Source of the DNA: Dromiciops gliroides | Taxonomy: Eukaryota > Chordata > Mammalia > Microbiotheria > Microbiotheriidae | DNA: 64,000 nucleotides | Direction: 5' to 3' | NCBI RefSeq assembly: GCF_019393635.1 | Contig: NC_057862.1 | Span: forward strand, 245,143,941-245,207,940 | Shown: one piece after another, positions 42,465 through 52,801 of the stretch | Layout of the letters: the number at the start of each line of letters is the position of its first letter | Numbering within the stretch: position 1 is the first letter of the stretch | Position numbers and translations under genes: made by a program | The notes under the pieces: model-generated | Told to the model about the DNA's origin: nothing | What the model saw: the letters and a program-made list of their open reading frames with translations, nothing else | Database searches by the model: none

Positions 42465-43339
42465 CTTGACTGCATATTTCTTAACTTTTCACTCCTTCTT
42501 AACATGGAGTGCTGCTTCCAGGATGTACTGTTCCAAGCTACAAGGGGTCCCAGGTGATAAGATTAGGCTTGTTCTCAGCCTGCCTGTCCTATAAGTAACC
42601 ACGGCCTGCTTTCTCTTTAACCTGGAAACATAAGTCTGATAGAAATCTGATTCTCTATGGTTGGAAGCTTGGGGTGCCTATGCCCCTCCCCCAGTGGGCT
42701 GCTGCTGCTTGAATCTGCTTACTGGTTGAGAATATAGGCATTCTGCCTTAGCTCCAGCAGACACCACAGCTATTTTCCCCTAACCAACTGCTGGATCCCC
42801 TCACTGGTGTGTGAGCTGAGTTTCGAAGAAGCTGGTGACTCTGAAATTCCAAGGCTCTGGAGGCATGCCCTGCCTAGGGCTGGATCTGCACCATGCACTG
42901 AGCTCTTCTCTCACACTGTACAGCAGTTGCTCCCAGCTGCCTCTTTAAGCTGTCTTTGGCTGGAAAATAGTCTCATTCTTTTTTTTTTTTTTTTTAGCTT
43001 ATGTTGCTCCAGGAGTTGCTTTGTGGTATTATTTTTGGAGGTATGTGGATGGATTTGTTGGGAGCACAGAGAGTCACAGCCTTTCTTCCACTATCTTGGC
43101 TCTGCCCCTCTGGTGCCACCTCTCCCATGCCACCTTCTTGGCTAATGCCCATCTTGGTGTCTGAAGACCCCACTTTATGTCTTCCTAAGCTTCCACAGGC
43201 TGGAAAAAATGATTCATTCACTTTTAATTGGCCTAGAATTTTGTTTGCTACATTATTTTTTAGGTTGCTGTAGATGGAGTGAGTTAGGAGAGCTCAGAAA
43301 AAAATATTGGCTTCACTCTATCATCTTGACTCTACCTCT

Positions 43340-43600
43340 TATTACTGTTCCTTATTATTGCTGAGGGTACCAATATCCTCCCAGTAATCATCTTCAAATC
43401 CTGATTCTCTCTTACTTCTCCCTTCCCCTAATATTCAATTTGCTGCTGAGGCCTGCCAATTTTACCTTTGTAAAATTTCCTGCATATGTCTCCTTCTCTC
43501 CTCTGATACTACTATCATCCTAGTGCAAGACCAGTTACCTCATGCCTATATTACTGCAAGAATCTGTAAGGGGCTAATATTCTAGCTATACTATCTAAAA
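43340..43600 (+). mobile_element. L2 fragment
   Basis: TTGCTGAGGGTACCAATATC, ATATTCAATTTGCTGCTGAG, CTCTCCTCTGATACTACTAT and CCTAGTGCAAGACCAGTTAC follow the L2 coding order. HAL1-A is inserted at its left edge. Confidence 0.7.
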
Positions 43601-44329
43601 ATCTAACTGCTTATACTATATAGTATGGGGGATCTTATTATTTTTTTAATCTGTATCTGTTTCTAGATATTCAAGTGGCTATTCAAGGTCAATTCTAAGA
43701 ACTTATTTCCATAAATTCCCTCCTTAATTGACATCATTTTAACTTTATGAAATATCTTTCCCTCATCTATGAGAGATTTGATAATAAGACTCCAATCACT
43801 TTTTGAAATGCCTGCCCTTGCTAGTAATTTCAGAAGGATCTATATCCTTAGGCAATTTGAAGAAAACAGATAAGCTTTTCTTTTTCTCACCATATCTCTT
43901 AGTACTTTAGTTTCTCAGCATTATCAATAGCATCTTGTGAAATAACATCAATATCTTTATTTCTTAAGTTAAATGATATTCCTTTAATTAAGAATCTTCT
44001 GTATGACTCTAATAGCCACTAAGTACCATGTTCTGGATATGCCATGTCATCATTAATTCATATTTGCCTCCATATGTACTGATAGATATGGTAAATAACA
44101 AATTAATACTTTAAATATTAAAACAAATTATATCATAGAAAATGGGCTTATTTGTAAATGAAAAGCACATTGGAAAAATATTTTAAAACTTCATTCCCCG
44201 CCCCCCCACCAACAGATTCCTGTGATACTAGAGGATACAATAAATCTTAGATGCAGAGTCTCTTCAATGGATTCCCAACAATGCAACAGGACTCCAATAA
44301 ATCCCAGAGAAGTCCTCATAGTGTGGCAC
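43601..44329. other. AT-rich DNA, nothing recognised
   Basis: No gene or identifiable repeat. Confidence 0.4.
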
Positions 44330-44487
44330 CAATGTAGCATTCATACTCCCCTTTCTTTTTTTTTCTCTCAGTCTCATTTTCTTTGTCTCTGTCTCTCTCT
44401 GTCTTTGTCTCTGTTCCTTGAAGACAGGGACCTTATGTTCTTCCCCAATGTTGAGTACATTACACATAATAATCTAATGAAGACTGG
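44330..44487 (+). mobile_element. Possible L2 3' end
   Basis: TTCCTTGAAGACAGGGACCT and TTGAGTACATTACACATAAT leading into TGAATGAATG resemble the L2 3' end, preceded by a (TCTG)n-like CT-rich stretch. It is diverged. Confidence 0.45.
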
Positions 44488-44560
44488 TTGAATGAATGAA
44501 TGAATGAATGAGTGAGTGAGTGAGTGAGTGAGTGAGTGAGTGAGTGAGTGAGTGAGTGAA
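44488..44560. repeat. (TGAA)n(TGAG)n tetranucleotide array
   Basis: About five TGAA units change into about fourteen TGAG units. It lies at the probable L2 terminus, whose natural end is TGAATGA-like. Confidence 0.97.
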
Positions 44561-45274
44561 TAAAAGCAATGGCAAGCTTATTCCTAAAATCAGAATCAAT
44601 AACTTATATTTGTATAATATTTTATAATTTCCTTATAGCATCCCTATAAGATAGGAATGGATGAAGCTGAGGCTCAGGCAGGATAAGTAACACAAATGCA
44701 TACCCTGATGGTCTTGATGCCCAGGTTCAGCCCAGGTGCATATACAGAAAAAGAGAGGAATTTGCTGAAAGACCCTCATTAATACTGAAGTAGGGATCAG
44801 AACTGTCTAATAAGTTAATTTTAAAAATTCATTCTATTCATTCATTCATCCATATATATATATATCAACCTATTCATTTATTCATTCATTCACTTATTTA
44901 TTTGATCAATCAATCAATCAATCAATTAATTATTTTAGAACTGCCTAATAGGAACTGAAGTTCTTAGGAATGTGGAAGAGGCTCTCATATTTGGCTAGCA
45001 GAATCTGTTTGCAAAAGCAATGCTTATTCTAGAGAAGGGCTTAAATTAAATCCAGGCCAAGATATAAAGTAACAATAGGGAAATATGTAGAACAAGATCA
45101 AAGGGCAGGTCTTACTAAATTTGATAGCCTTGAGCATTATACTTCACTCATCTCTGAGCCACCCGACTTTCCTGATGAACTGCTGAGTTCTGTGCCAGCT
45201 ATGCCTCCCTACTCAATTTTTTATTTTCTGCTTCCCTACTCAACTTGATGATCTCTAAGTCCCAGTGAAGGGAG
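44561..45274. other. MIR scrap, (ATTC)n and (AATC)n patches
   Basis: A possible antisense MIR piece lies at 44590-44700 (TTTCCTTATAGCATCCCTAT, GATGAAGCTGAGGCTCAGGC). ATTC, AT and AATC short arrays lie at 44833-44930. Otherwise I see nothing. Confidence 0.5.
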
Positions 45275-45390
45275 CAGAAAATACCCAAGGTTAAATGGCT
45301 AGTAAGCAGAAAAGCTGGGACTTGAACCCAGATCATCTGACTCTTTTGACCCTAGCATCCTTACCATTATATCACACTTCCTCTTTAGAA
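45275..45390 (-). mobile_element. MIR fragment, antisense
   Basis: CCAAGGTTAAATGGCTAGTA, GCTGGGACTTGAACCCAGAT and CCATTATATCACACTTCC give the head half of an antisense MIR. Confidence 0.65.
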
Positions 45391-45699
45391 AGATTTCATC
45401 TAAAGAATCTTTGTATAAGGGGCATTGGGTAACACAGTGGACAATGTCTTCCACTATCATTTCACGAAAGACATAAAAATAGTGTTTGAGTGGACAATTC
45501 TGTTAGCAATTCGATGATTTCTTTTCCTCTCATGGCTATCTATCTTCCAAGCATGTAATATTTTCACTCCTCATCTCTTCTTCCTAGAATCTCTAGCTCC
45601 CTTCAGAGCTTAATTCAGGTAATGCTACATACAAAAGACCATTGTTGTATATGTCGCCCTGTTCTGCCCTGCCCTGTCTTGCGTGTGTTCTCCTCAGGC

Positions 45700-46105
45700 C
45701 GCTAATGGCACAGGATTAGAGAGCTGGGTCTAGGGTCAGGGAGACACTTACTAGCTGTCTGTGACCCTGGGCAAAGCCACTTAACCTTAATATGATGCCT
45801 CAGTTTCCTCAACATAAAATGATGGGGCGGCTAGGTGGCGCAGTGGATAAAGCACCGACCCTGGATTCAGGAGTACTTGAGTTCAAATCCAGCCTCAGAC
45901 ACTTGACACTTACTAGCTGTGTGACCCTAGGCAAGTCACTTAACCCTAATTGCCTCACCAAAAAAAAACCAACCATAAAATGATGATAATCATTGCACTT
46001 ACTTCCCTGGGTTGTTGTGAGAATCAATTGAGATAATATTTATAAAGGGCTTAACAAAGAGTCTGGCACATAGAAGGTGCTTAATAAATGCTTATTCCTT
46101 TGCCA
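45700..46105 (+). mobile_element. CORE-SINE/MIR split by a younger SINE
   Basis: Left half 45700-45824 (CACTTACTAGCTGTCTGTGA, CCTCAGTTTCCTCAACATAA) and right half from 45974 (AAAATGATGATAATCATTGC, GGTTGTTGTGAGAATCAATT, GGCACATAGAAGGTGCTTAA) form one element. Confidence 0.85.
45825..45973 (+). mobile_element. Marsupial tRNA-derived SINE, poly-A type
   Basis: GGCGGCTAGGTGGCGCAGTG to CCTAATTGCCTCACC plus A-tail. The target duplication CATAAAATGATG at 45813-45824 and 45974-45985 is perfect and lies inside the older CORE-SINE. Confidence 0.95.
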
Positions 46106-46299
46106 ATAAGGAAACATGATATGCATGACTTCTCATTTATCTACCGTCACAATAGGTGAGGAAAGGGAGAGACTATGAAATTGAAAATAAAAATAAAATT
46201 TAATAAAACTTTAAAGAAAAAAAAATGCTGCATCCCTCTCACCCCCCCTCAAAATTACCTTACACAGACATTGTATTTACAAATCTTTGTACATGTTGT

Positions 46300-46800
46300 A
46301 TCTTTCCAGTTGCAACAGGAATGTAAATCCTATATTGGTTTTCCTCCTACCTGGATCTTCATCCAGCTCAAGACTGATAATTGTGGGGATCCCCCAAGGC
46401 TCTGTCCTATACTTTCTTTTGTTTTCTTTTTACCTTTATATCATTTTGCTTAGTAACTTCAGGAAAACCCATAGATTCATTTATCTCCATACTGATGATT
46501 TTCAAATCTACATATTCAGCCTTAACTTCTCTACTGACCTCTAGTCTTTTATTTCCAACTGCCTGTTGGACATCTTGAATTGGGCATCCTATAGACATTT
46601 TAAACTCAACACGTGCACAACTGAACTCATTATCTTTCCCCTCCAAATCCTCATCCCCTCCTGTCTTTCATACTACTGAGGAAGGCATTACCATCCTTCT
46701 AGTCATCTGGGCTTGCAAACTAAGTGTCATCCTTGAAATCCCTCCATCCATCCAATCTGTTGCCAAGTTCTGTTATCTTTGTAACATCTCGTCAAAGGAC
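46300..46800 (+). mobile_element. L2 reverse-transcriptase fragment
   Basis: The clearest L2 coding remnant here. In one frame IIVGIPQGSVLYFLLFSFYL matches the GVPQGSVLSPLLFLLY motif. After a frame change, HTDDFQIYIFSLNFSTDL stands where active elements have YADDSQIYLSSLNLSADL, so the catalytic motif reads HTDD. CATCCAATCTGTTGCCAAGT follows. Frameshifted and inactive. Confidence 0.85.
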
Positions 46801-47305
46801 GAGTTATTGCAACTTTCATGGATAAATATTTTGACACCCAATACTAGCAGAAAACAAATTTTGTATTAATAATACTAAAATATGTGTAGGAAAAAATAAC
46901 TTTCAGATAGGATTTTGGACAGTTTCAGGGAGAAAATATAGAGGACTTGTAATTTGTTAACAATGTAGAGTGAGACTTCACTTGATTGTGAACAATTTAA
47001 TAGTGTAAAGAGAAAAAATCTTTGTATGTGTGTGAAAAACTAAAGAAATTTCAGTGTTAAGAAACAGTTTCATGAGCAGAAAGGAGACCTGTTGCCATAT
47101 TGCCTTTGAAATCAAGGCATGATGCCTATCTTCTCTTGCATGTTTTATACATGTAAAATACACACATATTTTATGACTAAAGAGGGTAGAACTAGAAAAT
47201 TAGAATTCACACAAACATTTTGAAACTGAGATATGATTGGAAAAGGACTTTAATTTAATAAGAGGAATTTGGGGAATTGTCACTTTTTAAGTAAAAGGTA
47301 AATCA
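46801..47305. other. No recognised feature
   Basis: AT-rich, no gene or repeat identified. Confidence 0.4.
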
Positions 47306-47545
47306 CCAAGCAGCTAGGTGGAGCTCCAGATAGAGTACCAGCCCTGGATTCAGGAAGATTCATCTTCCTGAGTTCAAATGTGGCTTCAGACACTAGTTGT
47401 GTGACTCTGGGAAAGTCACCTAATCCTGTTTGCCTTAGTTTCCTCATCTGTAAAATGAGCCAGAGAAGAAAATAGCAAACCACTCCAGTGTCTTTGCCAT
47501 AAAAACCCCAAATGGAGTCAGACATGACTGAAAACTGATCGTTTA
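47306..47545 (+). mobile_element. SINE with BovB/RTE-like tail
   Basis: Head AGCAGCTAGGTGGAGCTCCA, B box GAGTTCAAATGTGGCTTCAG, CORE CCTCATCTGTAAAATGAGCC, tail CAAATGGAGTCAGACATGAC followed by TGAAAACTGA. The final ACAACAA is altered. Confidence 0.88.
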
Positions 47546-48506
47546 AACATAGAAGACATCTTGGCAGGAGAAGGATAAGAGACATCACACAAGGTAGAAT
47601 CAGCAACCTAAGAGCTGAAAACACAGCAAGAGTGTTTAAAGTTTCTCAGTCATCACTGTGGCAATTAGAAGCCTTCAGTTGAAAGGCTTCAGGTGAGTGC
47701 TTCCTGATTGGTCAGAAAGAATTGATGTCACTGGTCCAGAGCTCCAATGACTGCTATTGCCCTCTATCACCACTTAGAGTTGGAGGAAGAAGAAGCTTTT
47801 CATAAGAGTTTTTTGGTTTTCTGCTGCCACCTTTGTCTTGAGAAAGAAAAACAAAAGGAGTTTTGTGACTACAAAACCTAGCTTAAAGAGTGAGCATGCA
47901 GTCTTGTTGCTGTGAACTCCATTCTGATTAGACAGCACACCATATGGATGAATGAATGAGCAGCTGGTTTGGGCCTTATAGCCCAGTGATAGCCAGGTTG
48001 ACGAACTTGGAAGCTGTCTAGCTTAAAAAGAATTGCTATTTATATTAAGAACTAACACTTTCTAAATGCCCTAAGGTGACACTTAATTGAGAGAGCAGAC
48101 AAAGGCAGGGTTCAAGTAGAAAATTCGCCAGCTGGTCTAGTGAACATCAACAGTCAAGCAGTGAGCAGAAGTAGTTTCATGTGGTGCAGATGTTGTTGAA
48201 TGAACCAATAATATTAAAGTTTATAGTCCATAGTTGTGTTATCCTATGCATATGAGTTTTCTACTCTCATGTGTTTCCATGCCAGGTTCCTATAAGTGTG
48301 TTCCCATTCTTCATCATAGCTGTTAAATGCATCAGCAGGAGAGTGTGATCCAGGTTTATATGTGTATTAAAATTTAGTTTATTATTTATATATTTACCCT
48401 AATCTGTTAATATTCATGAAATTATTTCTTTTGCCTTATTGTTAACTAAGTGACATTATTTTGGGTGACCAGCTATGTAGAAAGAAGATATGTGGGATGG
48501 AGGCTC
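47546..48506. other. No recognised feature; LTR-like composition in parts
   Basis: CTTCCTGATTGGTCAGAAAG near 47700 contains an inverted CCAAT-like box and some neighbouring sequence looks LTR-like. I cannot set limits. No gene is seen. Confidence 0.35.
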
Positions 48507-48522
48507 AAGAGTTAGAGTGGTA

Positions 48523-48826
48523 GGGGCAGCTAGGTGGTGCAGTGGATAGAGCACTGGCCCTGGAGACAGGAGTACCTGAGTTCAAATCTGGCTTCAGACA
48601 CTTGACACTAGCTGTGTCACCCTGGGCAAGTCACTTAACCCCAATTGCCTCACCAAAAAACAAAAAAAAATCACGTGTGTTGGGGCAGCTAGGTGGCACA
48701 GTAGATAGAGCACTGGCTCTGGAGTCAGGAGTACCTGAAATCCAGCCTCAGACACTTAACACTTACTAGCTGTGTGACCCTGGGCAAGTCACTTAACCCC
48801 AATTGCCTCACTAAAAAAAAAAAAAA
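48523..48826 (+). mobile_element. Two tandem SINEs sharing one target duplication
   Basis: SINE 1 spans about 48523-48669 and SINE 2 about 48682-48826, both sense, both complete with A-tails and joined by the linker TCACGTGTGTTG. The only flanking repeat is outside the pair: AAGAGTTAGAGTGGTA, perfect over 16 bases, at 48507-48522 and 48827-48842. Either the dimer inserted as a unit or SINE 2 arrived without leaving a visible duplication. Confidence 0.93.
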
Positions 48827-49029
48827 AAGAGTTAGAGTGGTAAATAGTGGCACTATATTACCACTCAACAAGGTGACCCCTAGGGTTGTGAGGAAATCTA
48901 AAGATAAGTTCTGTGGTCCATTTCTGGGAACTTAGCCCTACTTTGGAAAATCAGCAAGTCAATTCCAGAGAGAAGTTTGGTGTCTAACACACTTAGATGT
49001 TAGGTGGTAACTCATCACCCCAATTCTCT

Positions 49030-49327
49030 CTCTTTTTTTTTTTTTTTAGTGAGGCAATTGCCCAGGGTCACACAGCTAGTAAGTGTTAAGTGTCTGAGGC
49101 CGGATTTGAACTCAGGTACTCCTGACTTCAGGGCCGGAGCTGCACCACCTAGCTGCCCCAAAAAGATCCTGGGTGATTTTTTTTTTTTGGCAGTGGCAAT
49201 GAGGGTTAAGTGACTTGCCCAAGGTCACACAGCTAGTAAGTGTTAAGTGTCTGAGGCTTGGTTTGAACTCAGGACCTCCTGAGTCCAGGGCTGGTGCTTT
49301 ATCTACTTTGCCACCTAGCTGCTCCCC
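49030..49327 (-). mobile_element. Two tandem SINEs, antisense
   Basis: Antisense copies at about 49030-49160 and 49178-49325 each end in a GCTGC(C/T)CC-type inverted head and are separated by AAAAAGATCCTGGGTGAT plus a T run. Outer flanks CCCCAATTCTCTCTT and TCCCAACTCTCTTGTT resemble each other, so a single outer duplication is possible. The left copy has an internal deletion near the A box. Confidence 0.9.
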
Positions 49328-49754
49328 ATCCCAACTCTCTTGTTATATTTTGGAGCTTTTCTGTAGACCCTACCTGTATGGTGTTATATTCTAGGTACCT
49401 TGTAACAGATTGAATTACATACTATGCTATTTTCAGTGTTATATCAGTTCAAAGAATGACCAATTGTCCATGGCATAAGTACTTTTTAAAAACCTTAGAT
49501 TCTAATCAGAGTTTTATTTAGAATTCTAGACAATAGCCTAAAGATGTCATCGTCTATCTACAACTGTTTCACCAAAATTTAAATATTCTCTCAAGGGAAA
49601 ATTCAGTAAATATGGAAAAGGAGATTGTGATCCTTTCCTAGCTAATTTTTTATAAGCCATTTTTTCTCCTGCTAATTAGAAATTTTTTTAAAAACCTACA
49701 TTTTTTTAAAAAGTAAAAAAAAAAACAACCCACATTTTACAAAACTAAACTGGC
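49328..49754. other. No recognised feature
   Basis: AT-rich, nothing identified. Confidence 0.4.
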
Positions 49755-49885
49755 ATCATTAATTGAGGATTGGTCTTGGGGTCAAGAAGCCTCAGGATCA
49801 AGTTCTAAATCTGATACATACTAGCTGTATGACCAAAGGCAAGTTACTTAACCTCCTCAGGTAATTCTCTAAGACTATAAATTAA
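49755..49885 (+). mobile_element. Old tRNA-SINE/MIR copy
   Basis: CTTGGGGTCAAGAAGCCTCA, CATACTAGCTGTATGACCAA and GGCAAGTTACTTAACCTCCT show a diverged sense copy. Confidence 0.7.
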
Positions 49886-49995
49886 AAAATGTTGCTTCTC
49901 TACATGTTTGATGAGAGTTCCTACACCAGGAGAGCATGACATTGAAGGGAATCAAAGGTCTCCATCAAAGGGAGGGTTAAAAATGACTCACTGCA

Positions 49996-50169
49996 GGGGC
50001 AGCTAGATGGCACAGTGGATAGAGCACCGGCCCTGGATTCAGGTGAACCTGAGTTCAAATCTGGCCTCAGACACTTAACACTTAACTAGCTGTGTGACCC
50101 TGGGCAAGTCACAACCCCAATTGCCTCAAAAATAAAATAAAAACATAAAAACAAAACAAAAACAAAAAC
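49996..50169 (+). mobile_element. Marsupial tRNA-derived SINE, poly-A type
   Basis: GGGGCAGCTAGATGGCACAG to CCCCAATTGCCTC and a long A-rich tail of AAAAC units. A perfect 15-base duplication, AAATGACTCACTGCA, is at 49981-49995 and 50170-50184. Confidence 0.96.
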
Positions 50170-50327
50170 AAATGACTCACTGCAAAACTCTGAAGATAAG
50201 AAACAACAAATTTGAGATTTCTGTTCTTGGGTAGAAAGATAGTGAAGATTTTATGTTTCTATATTATTTATATGTAATCAGACAATTGACAGGAGGGTCA
50301 CCCTATTGCTCTTTAAACACAAAGCAT

Positions 50328-50497
50328 GGGGGCGGCTAGGTAGCGCAGTGGATAAAGCACCGGCCCTGGATTCAGGAGTACCTGAGTTCAAATCCGGCCT
50401 CAGACACTTGACACTTACTAGCTGTGTGACCCTGGGCAAGTCACTTAACCCCCATTGCCTTGCAAAAACAAAAACAAAAACAAACAAAAAAAAAAAC
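50328..50497 (+). mobile_element. Marsupial tRNA-derived SINE, poly-A type, near consensus
   Basis: GGGGGCGGCTAGGTAGCGCA to CCCCCATTGCCTTGC and an AAAAAC-rich tail. The perfect duplication CACAAAGCAT is at 50318-50327 and 50498-50507. Confidence 0.96.
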
Positions 50498-50507
50498 CAC
50501 AAAGCAT

Positions 50508-51224
50508 AACGTGAGTTTATATTTTATCAATTTGGAATTATGTCAGAAAAATATTCAAGATGATAACATTTCATAAGGGTATTTTTAAACAACCTTAGAA
50601 AACCAATGTATAGATGAGAAAGCATATCATAGCTATCCAGTTTCCAATAGAAACCAGTACAGAGGGTGTAGTTATTGAGAGCTGAAATGGACAATATCCT
50701 GTGTGGGAGAACTATAACCCATCAGGTGTCTCTTTACATCCAGAAATAACTTTGTCACTTCACAATAGCTTTCCTCGTGACTGATTTCTATTAAAAAAAA
50801 GTTCAGTCAAACTCATGTTGTTTTTCTTCTGTTATCTATATGGCATATATAACCTTATATCACTTGTCCCTTGGAAGTCATTGTACGTTAAAGAAGATAG
50901 ACATTTTAAGCTAAGAATAATAAACTATTGGTCAGATTTCCCCCCAAATGTGTATAAACCTTATTTAACTCAATTCAACTAACATTTACTGAGCATGTAC
51001 TATGTGTAAAGCACCATGTGAGGTTTTGGAGTACATGAAGACAAAAATTTTTTAAATAGTTCCTCCCCTTCTGCCCCTACATTCTACTGGGGGTAAAACA
51101 GCATGTGAGCAGAAAAGTTAATATAAAATATTTTCTCTTTGGTCCATACCTGTGATTTCATTGGTGTAGGAAATTCCTGGTGAAGTAACTATCTCTACTA
51201 ATGCAGATCAATAACTGGCTCCTG
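50508..51224. other. AT-rich DNA with an ancient repeat scrap
   Basis: At about 50985-51135, AACATTTACTGAGCATGTAC and ACATTCTACTGGGGGTAAAA resemble the start of the ancient repeat at 7555. The rest shows nothing. Confidence 0.4.
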
Positions 51225-51320
51225 GGGGGCACTGAGAGATTAAGTGACTTGCCCAGGGTCACACACTTAGTATGCATCCTAGATAGGATTTAAAACCAGG
51301 TGTTACTCATTCCAAAGGCA
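51225..51320 (-). mobile_element. SINE fragment, antisense
   Basis: GAGATTAAGTGACTTGCCCA and GGTCACACACTTAGTATGCA are the CORE side of an antisense SINE. The head side is strongly altered. Confidence 0.7.
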
Positions 51321-51590
51321 GCTCTCTAGGAAACATTGCCTTTTAAAATACAAAGTATATGTCTTTATCTCTCTATCTATAGATAGAGAAAAAGAGGTGG
51401 ATAGATAGATGTAGATATTATGCAAAATAATTTCTAGAGGGAGAGAGCACCAACAACTAGGGTTTAATACCAATTTTTCCACAATTGTGAAAATTCAAGT
51501 TATCTTTGACTCTTTTTATCCTTGGAAAAGGATACAAGTAAATAATTAACTGAAGTCAAAGCAATAGTATTTTTATCCACAAAAATAATG

Positions 51591-51765
51591 TTGAGGGAGG
51601 AAAAGAGGGAAGGAGGGAAGGAAGATGGGAGGGAGAGAATAGAGGGAGAAAGATGGAGGAAGAGGAAGAGGAGGAAGAAGAAGAGAAGGAAGAAGAGGAG
51701 GAAGATGATGAAGAGAGAGAGACAGAGAGACAGAGGGAGAGAGAGAGACAGAGAGAATAAGCTTT
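51591..51765. repeat. 175-base polypurine tract
   Basis: An almost uninterrupted A/G strand (GGAAGG, GAAGAG, GAGAGACAGA units) with few pyrimidines until about 51710. Lys/Arg/Glu frames on one strand and Ser/Leu/Pro frames on the other arise from it and are not genes. Confidence 0.95.
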
Positions 51766-52000
51766 GGCAGAACAAGGAGGTCAGAGTGGAACATAAGGTT
51801 CTTGCAGTGTGTTGTAACCAAAATTTCAGTCTAAAGCTTCTACTTCTAAACACTTCTTTAAGGACTATGAGGCACTGAAAAGTCTATTCTTTCCCCAACT
51901 TTTCCCAACAGTAAGAAGCATTGTTATATATTATTTTATTATTTCTTTTTATCTAAGCTATTTACTTTATCCTGATTTTTGTTTATATAAAAATCCATGG

Positions 52001-52734
52001 AGGTACCACCTGACACCTATCAGATTGGCTAATATGAGAAAAAAGGAAAATAATAAATGTTGGAGAAGCTGTGGGAAAATTGGAACACTAATGCATTGTT
52101 GGTGGAGGTGTGAACTGATCCAACCATTCTGGAGGGCAATTTGGAATTATGCCCAAAGGGCTATAAAGCTGTACATGCCCTTTGACCCAACAATACCACC
52201 TTTGGGTCTTTTCCCCAAAGAGATCATAAAAAAGGGAAAAGGACCCACATGTACAAAAATATTTATAGCTACTCTTTTTGTGGTGGCAAGGAATTGGAAA
52301 TTGAGGGGTTGCCTATCGATTGGGGAATGGCTGAACAAGTTGTGGTATATGAATGTAATGGAATTCTATTGTGCTGTAAGAAATGATGAACAAGAGGAGT
52401 TCAGAGAAACCTGGAGGGACTTGCATGAACTGATGATGAGTGAGAGGAGCAGAACCAGGAGAACATTGTACACAGTACCAACAACATTGTGTGTTGATCA
52501 ACTGTGATAGACTAGATTCTTCTCACCAATCCAACGGTACAAGAAAGTTCTAAAGGACTCATTATGGAAAAAGCTCTCCAAATCCAGAAAAAAACAGGAA
52601 CTGTGGAATATGGATGCTGATTGGACCATACTATTTCTTTTGGTTTTGGTGCTGTTATTTTTCTTTTTTGAGGTTTTTCCTTTTTGCTCTGATTCTTCTC
52701 TTATAACATGACTAATGCAGAAATATGTTTAATG

Positions 52735-52801
<67 letters not shown>

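Larger units (their letters stand above)
39697..43109 (-). mobile_element. Inner full-length HAL1 (half-L1), nested (HAL1-B)
   Basis: The minus-strand order is: 5' start AGGGGCAGAGCCAAGATAGT at 43109, ~650-base leader, ORF1 from ATG at 42464 to about 41510, a CT-rich (plus strand) 3' region, an L1-like 3' end and a poly-A tail (T run from 39697). No ORF2 sequence lies between ORF1 and the 3' end, which defines HAL1. The length is about 2.6-2.7 kb without later insertions. The perfect 10-base duplication CTGGTGCCAC is at 39687-39696 and 43110-43119. It has degraded and cannot move by itself. Confidence 0.8.
38111..43339 (-). mobile_element. Outer HAL1/L1 element (HAL1-A), split
   Basis: Pieces at 38120-39696 and 43110-43339 are the two ends of one antisense element. 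The left piece parallels the inner copy (AATGCTTGAAAGTCTTCTGT, TCCTTGACCTAGAAGCTCTG, GGGAGTTTTCATTTTGAGAT). The right piece ends with CTATCATCTTGACTCTACCT, the inverted 5' start (marsupial L1/HAL1 elements begin GGCAGAGCCAAGATGG-like). L2 sequence follows immediately at 43340. HAL1-B (39697-43109) is inserted between the pieces. Confidence 0.7.

Noticed and set aside
42807-43273. Overlapping 112- and 90-codon frames with hydrophobic stretches
   Set aside because: They lie antisense to the HAL1-B 5' leader and the HAL1-A 5' end, and include a T run. They are not genes.
46300-46580. Possible intact reverse transcriptase
   Set aside because: PQGSV and HTDD motifs are visible but in different frames, with the catalytic YADD altered. 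It is a dead L2 fragment.
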